Assembly (NCBI GenBank): GCA_020632495.1
Contig: JACKFL010000005.1
Coordinates: forward strand, 496,001-560,000
Length of the DNA: 64,000 nucleotides
Direction: 5' to 3'
From: Candidatus Omnitrophota bacterium
Lineage (GTDB): Bacteria > Omnitrophota > Gorgyraeia > Zapsychrales > Zapsychraceae
Shown here piece by piece: positions 24,188 through 31,918 of the stretch; positions within the stretch are counted from its first letter, which is position 1; each line of letters opens with the position of its first letter. The position numbers and the translations under genes were made by a program. The notes under the pieces were generated by a model. It had not been told where the DNA came from, ran no database searches, and worked only from the letters and a program-made list of their open reading frames with translations.

Positions 24188-25840
24188 ATGCCTTGTATTA
24201 TGGAAAAGAGGCTAGTACTATCCTTCGTCTTGTCGTTTTTGGTGCTCTATCTTTGGGCCATGATGGCGCCCAAAACCCCGGAATCTCCCGACCTTGCTGC
24301 ATCCCTGAACGCTACCGAAACGACAACCGACCTACCGGCTGAAACCGTAAATGTCAGTGCGACGGCCGCGCCGACGAGTGCACCCGCGGAAGCTACTCCC
24401 ACCGAATATTTCCATATCGAAAACGATCAGTTGGAAATTACCTTTGCCAATGTCGGCGGAGGTTTAGCTCACATTCATCTAAAGGAATACGATGAGCCGC
24501 TACCGGTAGACCATATCGGTGGATTTCAGGAATATTCCCAACGAACATTCCAGGTGGTTCGTCAGGAGCCGCGGTTGCTTGAATTTCGTCTTGTGGATGA
24601 TGATCTCAGTGTTAGTCGCATATATTCTTTGGCTGAAGAAGGCTATACTCTCCAGGTAACCGATAAGGTCACAAATCGTGGGAAAATGTCCAAAGATGTT
24701 AGACTGGACATTATAGGTTTCACGTTAAACATGCGGGACGGTCCGAATGGGCATCATCCGAACAAACCTAAGACGAGTGGGCCGGCGGAAAATCGTGATC
24801 GTGGTCTAAACGAGTATGCAGTAAACTCCACCAAGGGTATCAAACGAAAGAATAACGCCTATAAGTTTGGCCCTAAGGACGAGAAGTCTCAGGAAGGACC
24901 TGTCACCTGGCTGGCCTTCCGAAATCGATACTATGCAACGATCGTCAAACCGGAATTTGAGACTGCGGGGTATGCGCAGCGGGTAATAGAGGAACATGTC
25001 CTCCAGCTGCATTTGAATGCTGCCACCTACAAATTAGCTCCGGCGGAATCTAGAGACTACAATTACACCGTGTTCATAGGTCCGGAACGCACGGAGCTGC
25101 TGAAAGAATATGGCGGAGACTTCGATAAAATTAAGCGTTACTACAAATTAGGTCTTTTTGACGCAATTGCGAAATTGATCGGCGGATTGATGAAGGTTTT
25201 GTATGGTGTCATCCCCAATTGGGGTGTTTGTATTATCCTGATCAGTATAGTAATCTACTACTCGATGTATCCGCTCACGGCTAAAGGCATGGCGTCCATG
25301 AAGCGTATGCAGGCTTTGCAGCCGAAGATCCAGCAGCTCAAAGAGCGTTATGAAGACAATCCGCAAAAGCTCAATCAAGAAATGCTGGAGCTTTACCGAC
25401 GGGAGAAGATTAACCCGCTTGGCGGATGCCTGCCGATGTTGTTTCAAATGCCGGTATTTATAGGGTTGTATCAAGTTTTGTGGAGAAATGTCGATTTTAA
25501 AGGCGCACATTTTTTATGGATTAAGGACTTGTCACAGCCGGATAGATTGTTTACACTTGATTTTAGCCTACCGGTTATCGGTACGGACATAAATTTGCTG
25601 CCGATCCTGATGATTATAATAATGGCAGTTCAGCAGAGATTCTCGGCTAAGAATATGACGGTAGCCGATCCGGTACAGCAACAGCAGCAGAAGATGATGA
25701 TGACGGTTATGCCGTTGTTGCTTGGATTTATATTTTATAAATTCGCAAGCGGGCTGACGCTGTATTTTACAATGTTCTATATTTTTTCAACGATAACCCA
25801 GTGGAAGATTTCGAAAGAGCCAAAGGTGACCAACGCATGA
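24188..25840 (+). CDS. yidC: Membrane protein insertase YidC (Oxa1 family)
   Basis: A 550-residue insertase of the Gram-negative type: an N-terminal membrane helix, a large periplasmic domain (about 40-345) and five-helix Oxa1 core (about 350-545). Landmarks are KLIGGLMKVLYGVIPNWGV, YPLTAKGMASMKRMQALQP and INPLGGCLPMLFQMPVFIG. Two starts are possible, ATG 24188 and ATG 24200. The second gives the usual MEKRLVLSFVLSF start, but neither has a clear Shine-Dalgarno. It inserts inner-membrane proteins with or without Sec. Its stop overlaps the next gene as ATGA. Confidence 0.95.
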   Translation: MPCIMEKRLVLSFVLSFLVLYLWAMMAPKTPESPDLAASLNATETTTDLPAETVNVSATAAPTSAPAEATPTEYFHIENDQLEITFANVGGGLAHIHLKEYDEPLPVDHIGGFQEYSQRTFQVVRQEPRLLEFRLVDDDLSVSRIYSLAEEGYTLQVTDKVTNRGKMSKDVRLDIIGFTLNMRDGPNGHHPNKPKTSGPAENRDRGLNEYAVNSTKGIKRKNNAYKFGPKDEKSQEGPVTWLAFRNRYYATIVKPEFETAGYAQRVIEEHVLQLHLNAATYKLAPAESRDYNYTVFIGPERTELLKEYGGDFDKIKRYYKLGLFDAIAKLIGGLMKVLYGVIPNWGVCIILISIVIYYSMYPLTAKGMASMKRMQALQPKIQQLKERYEDNPQKLNQEMLELYRREKINPLGGCLPMLFQMPVFIGLYQVLWRNVDFKGAHFLWIKDLSQPDRLFTLDFSLPVIGTDINLLPILMIIIMAVQQRFSAKNMTVADPVQQQQQKMMMTVMPLLLGFIFYKFASGLTLYFTMFYIFSTITQWKISKEPKVTNA

Positions 25841-26040
25841 GCACGAATGAGCAGGATAATAAGGAAAAGAAGAGTTTCGAGTTTGTCGGGAGTACAATTG
25901 AGGAAGCCATTAAAAAGGCCTTGGAAGAGCTCCAGGTTAAGCGGGACGATATTATTGTGAAGGTGGTATCAGAAGAAAAGAAGGGTTTATTCGGTATGGA
26001 GGGTGCTAATCCGGCTAAAATTAAAGTTATAATGAAATAG
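25837..26040 (+). CDS. Short Jag/KhpB-type protein with only the Jag-N domain
   Basis: A 67-residue protein. After a charged start it has FEFVGSTIEEAIKKALEELQ and then EEKKGLFGMEG, the Jag-N signature. Full-length Jag (KhpB) carries KH and R3H RNA-binding domains after this, totalling ~200 residues; here the frame stops and the following 108 bp are AT-rich and non-coding with no R3H remnant. Start ATG 25837 overlaps the yidC stop. The yidC-jag order is typical. It may work as a partner module of another RNA-binding protein. Confidence 0.8.
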   Translation: MSTNEQDNKEKKSFEFVGSTIEEAIKKALEELQVKRDDIIVKVVSEEKKGLFGMEGANPAKIKVIMK

Positions 26041-26106
26041 TTGTAAAAGTTCTTGATTTTTTAAGTTTTTATAGGAAAATATTTGATATAAGCATTTTAT
26101 ATCAAA

Positions 26107-26122
26107 TGTTTCACGTGAAACG
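26107..26122 (+). promoter_or_regulatory. parS centromere site
   Basis: TGTTTCACGTGAAACG matches the 16-bp ParB-binding palindrome TGTTTCACGTGAAACA with one change at the last base. It lies 27 bp upstream of parA. ParB should load here, spread, and also may repress parAB. Confidence 0.92.
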
Positions 26123-26148
26123 GGATAGAACGTCCCGGCCTTCTCGCC

Positions 26149-27003
26149 ATGGCAAAGATCATATCGGTCTGTAATCAAAAAGGTGGAACAGGCAAGACTA
26201 CCACCGTCGTAAATCTCGCCGCCGCTCTCGCCCAGCTCGGAAAGAAAGTCCTAATAATTGACGTCGACCCACAGGGAAATGCCACCAGCGGTGTGGGTGT
26301 CAATAAGAGTGAGCTTCATCACACCATATACGAATTGCTGCTAAACCGGGCCCATCCGCAGGAGATAGTCATCAAGGATATCTATCCGAATTTGGATATC
26401 ATACCCTGCAACATCAATTTAACCGGCGCGGAGATAGAGCTGGTGGGCGCCATTGCCCGCGAGACGCGTCTGAAAAATGCCCTGGCGCATATTCAGCATC
26501 ACTACGATTACATTTTTACAGACTCCCCTCCGTCGCTCGGATTGCTGACGCTCAATGCGTTGGTTGCCTGCCAATCTGTCATCATACCCATACAATGTGA
26601 ATTTTACGCACTAGAGGGGGTCTCTCAGCTTTTGAATACACTGAATCTTATCCGGGAAGGTTTAAATCCGACGTTAGCCATTGAGGGGGTCCTGCTGACA
26701 ATGGCGGATTACCGGACGAATCTGACAAATGAGGTAATCACGGAGATTCAAAATTATTTTAAAGATAAGGTCTACGATACGATTATTCCGCGTAATATAC
26801 GACTGAGCGAGGCCCCCAGTCACGGCAAGCCCATCACCTTGTACGATAACAACTCTATTGGTGCAGTCCGTTACTCGGAGCTGGCCCAGGAAGTTTTGGG
26901 TGTCGAGAATCTGGATCACAAGTCATTCGAGGAGAATGACTTAAGGCGCGAGGCCGAGACCTCTCCGGAGCCGGAGACTAACAATTCGGTTATTTCCGAG
27001 TAG
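26149..27003 (+). CDS. parA: Chromosome partitioning ATPase ParA (Soj)
   Basis: A 284-residue ParA: deviant Walker A NQKGGTGKTTTVVNLA at residues 9-24, IIDVDPQGNATSGVG, and DSPPSLGLLTLNAL as Walker B region. ADYRTNLTNEV and RNIRLSEAPSHGKPI are typical of chromosomal Soj. ParA binds DNA non-specifically and moves ParB-parS complexes toward the poles. A 30-residue acidic tail (after QEVLGV) is longer than usual. Just downstream of parS and upstream of parB. Confidence 0.95.
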   Translation: MAKIISVCNQKGGTGKTTTVVNLAAALAQLGKKVLIIDVDPQGNATSGVGVNKSELHHTIYELLLNRAHPQEIVIKDIYPNLDIIPCNINLTGAEIELVGAIARETRLKNALAHIQHHYDYIFTDSPPSLGLLTLNALVACQSVIIPIQCEFYALEGVSQLLNTLNLIREGLNPTLAIEGVLLTMADYRTNLTNEVITEIQNYFKDKVYDTIIPRNIRLSEAPSHGKPITLYDNNSIGAVRYSELAQEVLGVENLDHKSFEENDLRREAETSPEPETNNSVISE

Positions 27004-27039
27004 AGTAAATTGTTCAATTTATGAACAAAGGAGCATGTT

Positions 27040-27918
27040 ATGGATAATCGGGCACTTGGCAAGGGTTTATCCGCCCTTATACCGGACAAGGCTAATAATC
27101 CCTCAGATCAATCGCGTTCCGGAGATGACCGCAACGTCGTCTACGTGGACACGAACCTGGTTGCGGACAATTCACTCCAACCGCGGATAGATTACAACGA
27201 GGAAAAGCTCCTCGAACTCAAGAATTCCATCCGTGAACAAGGGATTCTTCAGCCGATTCTGGTCAGGTCTAAGAACTCCGGCTTCGAAGTGGTTGCCGGT
27301 GAGCGGCGGTTACGCGCAGCCCGCGCCTTGAAGTTGGAAAAGATCCCGATTATTATCAAGGAAGTTACCGACAAAGAAGCGCTCGAAATTGCTTTGGTCG
27401 AAAACATTCAGCGGGAGGAACTGAATCCCATTGAGGAAGCCAAGGCCTTTCGCAAACTTATCGATGAGTTCCAGTATACTCAGGAAGAAGTCGCCCAGGC
27501 TGTCGGCAAGGACCGGTCCACCATTACCAATTTACTGCGTGTCCTCAATCTGCCGGAGAATATTCAACGCGGGGTTTTTGACGGCCAGATTAGTATGGGG
27601 CATGCCAGGACATTATTGGGAGTTGATGACGACGACGAGAGAAACAAGCTGTTCGAAGCCATTGTCCGCGATGCGCTCTCGGTCAGGGAACTGGAAAATA
27701 TCGTCAAGGCCGTCGCGACGCCCAAACAACCGGCCGGCACCCGCCGGGAAAAGAAGGAAAAACAAAAGAACCACGAAATAATTCGTTTAGAGGAAGAGTT
27801 GCAAAAGTCTCTCGGCACCAAAGTCCGGGTGGACGCCTCCAAAAAACGCGGGAAGATCGTCATTGAATACTATTCCCTCGATGATTTGGAGCGCTTGATT
27901 CAACTGATTAAAAAATGA
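27040..27918 (+). CDS. parB: Chromosome partitioning protein ParB
   Basis: A 292-residue ParB with the N-terminal start RALGKGLSALIPDK that contacts ParA. It has a CTPase domain with GERRLRAARAL and ENIQREELNPIEEA, an HTH with VGKDRSTITNLLRVLNLP and GQISMGHARTLLG, and a C-terminal dimerisation segment after a Lys-rich linker. It is a CTP-dependent clamp loaded at the parS site at 26107. Its stop overlaps the ndk start as ATGA, tying ndk translation to parB. Confidence 0.95.
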   Translation: MDNRALGKGLSALIPDKANNPSDQSRSGDDRNVVYVDTNLVADNSLQPRIDYNEEKLLELKNSIREQGILQPILVRSKNSGFEVVAGERRLRAARALKLEKIPIIIKEVTDKEALEIALVENIQREELNPIEEAKAFRKLIDEFQYTQEEVAQAVGKDRSTITNLLRVLNLPENIQRGVFDGQISMGHARTLLGVDDDDERNKLFEAIVRDALSVRELENIVKAVATPKQPAGTRREKKEKQKNHEIIRLEEELQKSLGTKVRVDASKKRGKIVIEYYSLDDLERLIQLIKK

Positions 27919-28418
27919 AAGAACCAGTCCTCGTTCTCATCAAGCCCGATGGGATCTCCAAGGGTTTGACCGGACCGATTTTTACTAAATTTTCCCAAGC
28001 TGAACTCGAAATCATCGGAATAAAAATCGCCCAGTCGCGACGCGACGTAATCGAAGAGCATTATTCCCATCTGCGTGGCCAACCTTTTTTTGATGAGGTC
28101 ATAGAGTATTTGATGGGAGCCGGTTACAAGCAGAAAAAACTGATGGCGGTTGTGTATTTCGGTGTGGACGCGATCAAGAAATGCCGTGCCATCGCCGGGG
28201 CGACCAATCCGGAGGAGGCCCGGCCGAACAGTATTCGCGGCTCATTCGGGCGCATCAAGACTGACGGCTTGTTTGAAAATGTCGTTCATGTTTCCTCCAA
28301 CAAGAGTGAGGCCAAGCGTGAGATCCGCCTGTGGTTTTCTCCGGACGAGATCACGCGTCCTATTTATCCCACCAAGCCGGCTGCCAAACTGCCGACGCAA
28401 ACCAAGGAATGGAAATGA
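27915..28418 (+). CDS. ndk: Nucleoside diphosphate kinase
   Basis: A 167-residue kinase transferring phosphate between nucleoside tri- and diphosphates. It has the start VLVLIKPDGISKGL, the GATNPEEARPNSIRGSFG segment and the phospho-His in NVVHVSSNKSEAKREI. The usual HGSDS form is replaced by HVSSN, an acceptable variant. It is longer than the ~140-residue enzyme by an insertion near YKQKKLMAVVYFG and a C-terminal tail. ATGA overlaps join it to parB and yicC. Confidence 0.93.
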   Translation: MKEPVLVLIKPDGISKGLTGPIFTKFSQAELEIIGIKIAQSRRDVIEEHYSHLRGQPFFDEVIEYLMGAGYKQKKLMAVVYFGVDAIKKCRAIAGATNPEEARPNSIRGSFGRIKTDGLFENVVHVSSNKSEAKREIRLWFSPDEITRPIYPTKPAAKLPTQTKEWK

Positions 28419-29236
28419 TCAAGGGGATGACCGGGTTCGGCAGCTCCGAACTGACCAGCGGGTCCGTCAAGGCGATCGTTGAAATCAAGAGCCTCAACCA
28501 CCGCTATTTCGACATAAGTTATTACCTACCAATAGGTTTTGGTTCGATAGAGCAAAAATTGCGACAATTGGTTCAGAGCACGGTCCAGCGCGGCCGTGTT
28601 ACGGTGGCGATCAAGATTACCGAGAAGCCGACACAGACTGTGGTCTTTCACAAGGACGTCGTGAAGGATCACATGCGTTATGCCAAACAACTCCAAAAGG
28701 AGTTCGGCCTGGAGAACAATCTCACGCTTTCCGATGTCGTCCGGCTGCCCGGGGTCATCGAGACCAAGGAATCGTTGGTCCAGCCGGAAAAGGTCTGGCC
28801 CAGTCTGCAAAAAAGTCTGACCAAGGCCCTGACCGCGTTGGAGCAAATGCGCAAAAGCGAGGGCCGCAGTCTTGCCAAGGATGTGGGCGAAAAGTTACGC
28901 GGCATGTCCGCGCAACTGAGCACGATCCAGGCGCGGGCCAAGGCGATTTTGGCCGAAGCGAAGAAACAGCTGTCCCCTGAAGAGTTTGCGTCCCTGCAAA
29001 AAGGACTGGATATCAACGAGGAGATCGCCCGGCTAAAGCATTACATCGTTGAGGTCCGGACCCTGTTGAAGTCCAAGGTGTCCGTCGGGAAAAAGATCGA
29101 CTTCATCGCCCAGGAAATGCAGCGGGAGACCAACACCATCGGTTCCAAACTGCAGGACAAGATTGTGTCCAACGCAGTGATTGCCCTCAAGAGCAAGATC
29201 GAAAAGATCCGCGAGCAGGCTCAGAATATCGAATAA
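28415..29236 (+). CDS. yicC: YicC/YloC family endoribonuclease
   Basis: A 273-residue YicC-type protein starting MIKGMTGFGSSE, with SLNHRYFDI, a coiled-coil middle and DUF1732 end (GKKIDFIAQEMQRETNTIGSK). The family has metal-dependent ribonuclease activity linked to RNA decay. The frame is open to 28331, but ATG 28415 overlaps the ndk stop as ATGA and gives the conserved start. It is followed 21 nt later by gmk, the usual yicC-gmk-rpoZ order. Confidence 0.93.
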   Translation: MIKGMTGFGSSELTSGSVKAIVEIKSLNHRYFDISYYLPIGFGSIEQKLRQLVQSTVQRGRVTVAIKITEKPTQTVVFHKDVVKDHMRYAKQLQKEFGLENNLTLSDVVRLPGVIETKESLVQPEKVWPSLQKSLTKALTALEQMRKSEGRSLAKDVGEKLRGMSAQLSTIQARAKAILAEAKKQLSPEEFASLQKGLDINEEIARLKHYIVEVRTLLKSKVSVGKKIDFIAQEMQRETNTIGSKLQDKIVSNAVIALKSKIEKIREQAQNIE

Positions 29237-29257
29237 TCCCCGAGGCTGACCACCGCC

Positions 29258-29839
29258 ATGCCCCGTACCAAATACAAGGGAAAAGTGTTTATCCTGTCCG
29301 GGCCGTCCGGATCCGGCAAAACAACCCTGTACCAGAAAGCGCGGGAAAAATTTCCCCATTTGCGTGAATCCATCTCGGTGACCACCCGGCCGAAACGACC
29401 CGGCGAAGTCCACGGACGGGATTACTTTTTTGTCTCCCCCAAGATGTTTCAATACAAGATCCGGGCCGGGCACTTTCTGGAGTATGAGCAGTTTTTCGGA
29501 AACTACTACGGAACGCCCCGCAAGTACGTCCAGGACATCCTCACGGCAGGTGACAGTGTGCTGCTGTGCATTGATGTCAAAGGCGCCCGCACCGTACGCC
29601 GCGAATTTCCGGCGGCCGTGACGATTTTTATCAAAACCCCCACTTTGGAGGACCTCAAGCGCAGGCTGATCAGCCGTGGCTCCGAGGACCTCCAAACCAT
29701 CGAAAACCGCCTCAAAAGGGTCGAAATGGAGCTGCGCGAAGCCGAGCGGTACGACCATGTTATCGTCAACGGCCATCTGGCCAAGGCGCAGCAGGCCCTA
29801 AATCGGATCATTGCGGAGGCGCTCGCGGACCCGGACTAG
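29258..29839 (+). CDS. gmk: Guanylate kinase
   Basis: A 193-residue GMP kinase with P-loop LSGPSGSGKTTLYQ (about 11-24), VTTRPKRPGEVHGRDYFFV for GMP binding and FGNYYGTPRKYV. It makes GDP from GMP, matching the neighbouring nucleoside diphosphate kinase gene. Length is slightly under the common 205 residues. Confidence 0.95.
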   Translation: MPRTKYKGKVFILSGPSGSGKTTLYQKAREKFPHLRESISVTTRPKRPGEVHGRDYFFVSPKMFQYKIRAGHFLEYEQFFGNYYGTPRKYVQDILTAGDSVLLCIDVKGARTVRREFPAAVTIFIKTPTLEDLKRRLISRGSEDLQTIENRLKRVEMELREAERYDHVIVNGHLAKAQQALNRIIAEALADPD

Positions 29840-29912
29840 CCTGTCTGGCGTAACCTCCTGAAAATGGATTATTTAAAGAATTTTTTGGGCGCCGGGAGCG
29901 GATAACTTTTTT

Positions 29913-29941
29913 TTGACAATCCGTCTGCTGTGTGCTAGATT
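29913..29941 (+). promoter_or_regulatory. rpoZ promoter
   Basis: TTGACA (29913-29918), 17-bp spacer, TAGATT (29936-29941), about 70 bp upstream of the rpoZ start. The -35 is a perfect match to consensus. Confidence 0.7.
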
Positions 29942-30009
29942 AATTCCTATTATTATTTGGGGATAAAGCATTTTTTGCACATTACCGGACACTCAGGAGG
30001 CATGTTGTC

Positions 30010-30267
30010 ATGGCACATCAACCCATCGAAGAATTGTTACCGAAATCGGGATTCAGCGTTTACCGTCTGGTCCGCATGGCCGCGATACGAGCGCTTGAAT
30101 TAGCCGATGGCAAGCCGCCGTTGATCAAAAAGACTTCATCCGATAAGCTGACTTCGATTGCGCTGGAAGAGATTTATCAGGGAAAGCTGGAATTCGCCGA
30201 AGAAGCGGATGGAAAGTCCGGTGCGCCGGCCGACGGTAAGTCGTCTTCGGAAAAATCCGAAGCGTAG
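30010..30267 (+). CDS. rpoZ: RNA polymerase omega subunit
   Basis: An 85-residue protein with the omega core VYRLVRMAAIRALELADGKP and KLTSIALEEIYQGKLEF. It helps assemble beta-prime into RNA polymerase. The C-terminal 20 residues are charged and Gly/Ser-rich. AGGAGG lies 9-14 nt before the ATG. It sits in the usual gmk-rpoZ-coaBC order. Confidence 0.9.
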   Translation: MAHQPIEELLPKSGFSVYRLVRMAAIRALELADGKPPLIKKTSSDKLTSIALEEIYQGKLEFAEEADGKSGAPADGKSSSEKSEA

Positions 30268-30275
30268 ATCCTACT

Positions 30276-30815
30276 GTGAGCCAACCGAAACGAATTATAT
30301 TGGGTGTTACCGGGAGTATCGCTGCCTATCGATCAGCAGACATAGTCAGAGGTTTTTTGGAAAAGGGGTTAAGAGTCTCGGTCGTGATGACAAGAGCCGC
30401 CGAACAGTTCATAACCCCTTTAACTATGTCCAGCCTCAGCGGCGAACGATGCTACACCTCGATGTTTGACTCCGGCGACGGTTCCATGCCGCATATCGAA
30501 CTGGCCCAGTCCGCCGACGCGCTGCTCATCGCGCCGGCTACCGCCGACGTGATCGGCAAATTGGCCAACGGACTGGCCGATGATCTTTTGACATGTATTG
30601 CCCTTTGCACAAAGGCTCCGGTCTTTATCGCCCCGGCTATGAATACAGAAATGTACCGGCATCCGATCGTACAGCAAAATTGCGAGAAGTTAAGAAGTCT
30701 GAACGTCACGTTTATTGATTCGGTGGAAGGCGGTCTCGCCTGCGGAACTTACGGTTACGGGCATATAGCCGAGAAAGAAACGATCGTCGAAACGGTAGCA
30801 AAGGCGATACAGTAG
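30276..30815 (+). CDS. coaC: Phosphopantothenoylcysteine decarboxylase (CoaC half only)
   Basis: A 179-residue flavoprotein: GVTGSIAAYRSADIVRGF, catalytic His in MPHIELAQSADALLIAPA, NGLADDLLTC and the substrate-clamp PAMNTEMYRHP with GGLACGTYGYGHIAE. It decarboxylates 4'-phosphopantothenoylcysteine in CoA synthesis. Most bacteria carry a ~400-residue CoaBC fusion; here the CoaB synthetase part is absent and a tRNA follows directly. The start is GTG without a clear Shine-Dalgarno, 8 bp after rpoZ. Confidence 0.9.
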   Translation: MSQPKRIILGVTGSIAAYRSADIVRGFLEKGLRVSVVMTRAAEQFITPLTMSSLSGERCYTSMFDSGDGSMPHIELAQSADALLIAPATADVIGKLANGLADDLLTCIALCTKAPVFIAPAMNTEMYRHPIVQQNCEKLRSLNVTFIDSVEGGLACGTYGYGHIAEKETIVETVAKAIQ

Positions 30816-30820
30816 ATTCC

Positions 30821-30892
30821 GGCGTGGTAGCCAAGTGGTAAGGCGGAGGCCTGCAAAGCCTTTATTCACCGGTTCGATTCCGGTCCACGCCT
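30821..30892 (+). tRNA. tRNA-Cys (GCA)
   Basis: Acceptor GGCGTGG/CCACGCC, anticodon loop CCTGCAAAG with anticodon GCA, T-loop GGTTCGATTCC, discriminator T. CCA is not encoded. It begins 5 nt after the coaC stop. Confidence 0.93.
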
Positions 30893-30900
30893 TTCATGAC

Positions 30901-31106
30901 GACTCGATTTAACGAACGGAGTGAAGTTAAATCGATGTCGGAATGAAATCCTGCGAAGTTTAAACGTAACAACATTTGAGATCAGCAGGATCGCACTCCG
31001 ACAAGTTAATGGTTGCCCTGCTTCGCTCCTTTTAAACGTGTATAGAGCCTCGCAGGGCCCAATTCATGCAACGATTTACGTTCTGTAAATCGTGCATTCA
31101 TTGGGC
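30901..31106 (+). repeat. Inverted-repeat-rich spacer in the tRNA cluster
   Basis: No gene is seen here. Three stacked hairpins can be drawn. CGATTTAAC pairs with GTTAAATCG (about 30904-30934). TGTCGGAATGAAATCCTGC (30936-30954) pairs with 30985-31003 at 16 of 19 positions. GCCCAAT..ATGCAACGATTTAC pairs with GTAAATCGTGCAT..ATTGGGC (about 31057-31106). The last stem runs into the first bases of tRNA-Leu. This may be a degenerate mobile repeat or a pre-tRNA processing spacer. Confidence 0.5.
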
Positions 31107-31185
31107 AAGTGGTGGAATGGCATACACGTTGGACTTAAAATCCAATGACCGTAAGGTCGTGTGGGTTCGACTCCCACCTTGCCCA
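31103..31185 (+). tRNA. tRNA-Leu (UAA)
   Basis: Acceptor GGGCAAG/CTTGCCC, anticodon loop ACTTAAAAT with anticodon TAA, a class II variable arm (TGACCGTAAGGTCG) and T-loop GGTTCGACTCC. Discriminator A; CCA not encoded. Confidence 0.93.
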
Positions 31186-31268
31186 TGATTTTCGCGAAAG
31201 CAGCAGGGGGGTATCAGTCGCCGTGCCAACAGTACTCCGGCGCGGCGGAAACATTACGAACAATCTTT

Positions 31269-31345
31269 GGACCCGTAGCTCAGTTGGTTAGAGTGTTACC
31301 TTGACATGGTAAAGGTCAGAGGTTCGAGTCCTCTCGGGTCCACCA
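31269..31345 (+). tRNA. tRNA-Val (GAC)
   Basis: Acceptor GGACCCG/CGGGTCC, anticodon loop CTTGACATG with anticodon GAC, T-loop GGTTCGAGTCC, discriminator A and an encoded CCA (31343-31345), unlike the other tRNAs in the window. Confidence 0.93.
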
Positions 31346-31363
31346 TTTATTCGGAGGTGCCGT

Positions 31364-31918
31364 ATGAAATTCAAGGCCCTGGTTTTAACCCTGACATTTT
31401 TGGCGGGGACGACGTTGGTTCAGGCTGATGAGGCGACAAAAAACGCCCAGGCCGAAAAATTGTTATCGTTGCTCAAGGTTGATCAACAGTTGGAGGTGAC
31501 GAATCAGCGCATGCGCATGCAAACGCAGCGTATGGTGGATTCGCAAAATCTTCCCAAAGACCTGGCGGCGAAAATGCAAAAGGTTTTCGACAAACAGTTT
31601 GATCTGGTCTCCAGCGCCACGAACTGGGACAGCATGAAGAACGAAGTGATCGCAGTCTACACGACGACGTTTACCGAACAAGAAATCGCCAAACTCGTCG
31701 AATTTTATTCGAGCGACTTAGGCCAAAAAATGATCGATAAGCTGCCTGAACTGTTCCGCCAGGGCATGGAAATCGCGCAAAAACGCCTTATGGAAAATCA
31801 GCAGGAAATCGAGAAGACGATGATGGAAGAATGGGTCAAGTTTGAAGCGGATCTGACCGACGAAGAGCGTGCGGCCCTCGAATCGATCCAACCACCGGGT
31901 AATGGAATACAAAACTGA
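31364..31918 (+). CDS. DUF2059 family exported protein
   Basis: A 184-residue protein with a signal peptide (residues 1-21, ending VQA) and a DUF2059 core: FTEQEIAKLVEFYSSDLGQKMIDKLP, the family hallmark. It is helical and probably periplasmic; function is unknown. GGAGGTGCC precedes the ATG. Its last codons overlap the thrS start by 17 nt, so the two are translated in close coupling, although no functional link is known. Confidence 0.85.
   Translation: MKFKALVLTLTFLAGTTLVQADEATKNAQAEKLLSLLKVDQQLEVTNQRMRMQTQRMVDSQNLPKDLAAKMQKVFDKQFDLVSSATNWDSMKNEVIAVYTTTFTEQEIAKLVEFYSSDLGQKMIDKLPELFRQGMEIAQKRLMENQQEIEKTMMEEWVKFEADLTDEERAALESIQPPGNGIQN

Noticed and set aside
26041..26148. Frameshifted KH-R3H remainder of jag
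   Set aside because: The stretch is AT-rich, full of stops in all frames, and contains parS; no R3H motif is present.
27564..27863. Ser/Arg/Pro-rich minus-strand frame in parB
   Set aside because: Antisense shadow of parB.
29033..29776. A 247-codon minus-strand frame across yicC and gmk
   Set aside because: It is antisense to two well-supported genes and has no family resemblance.
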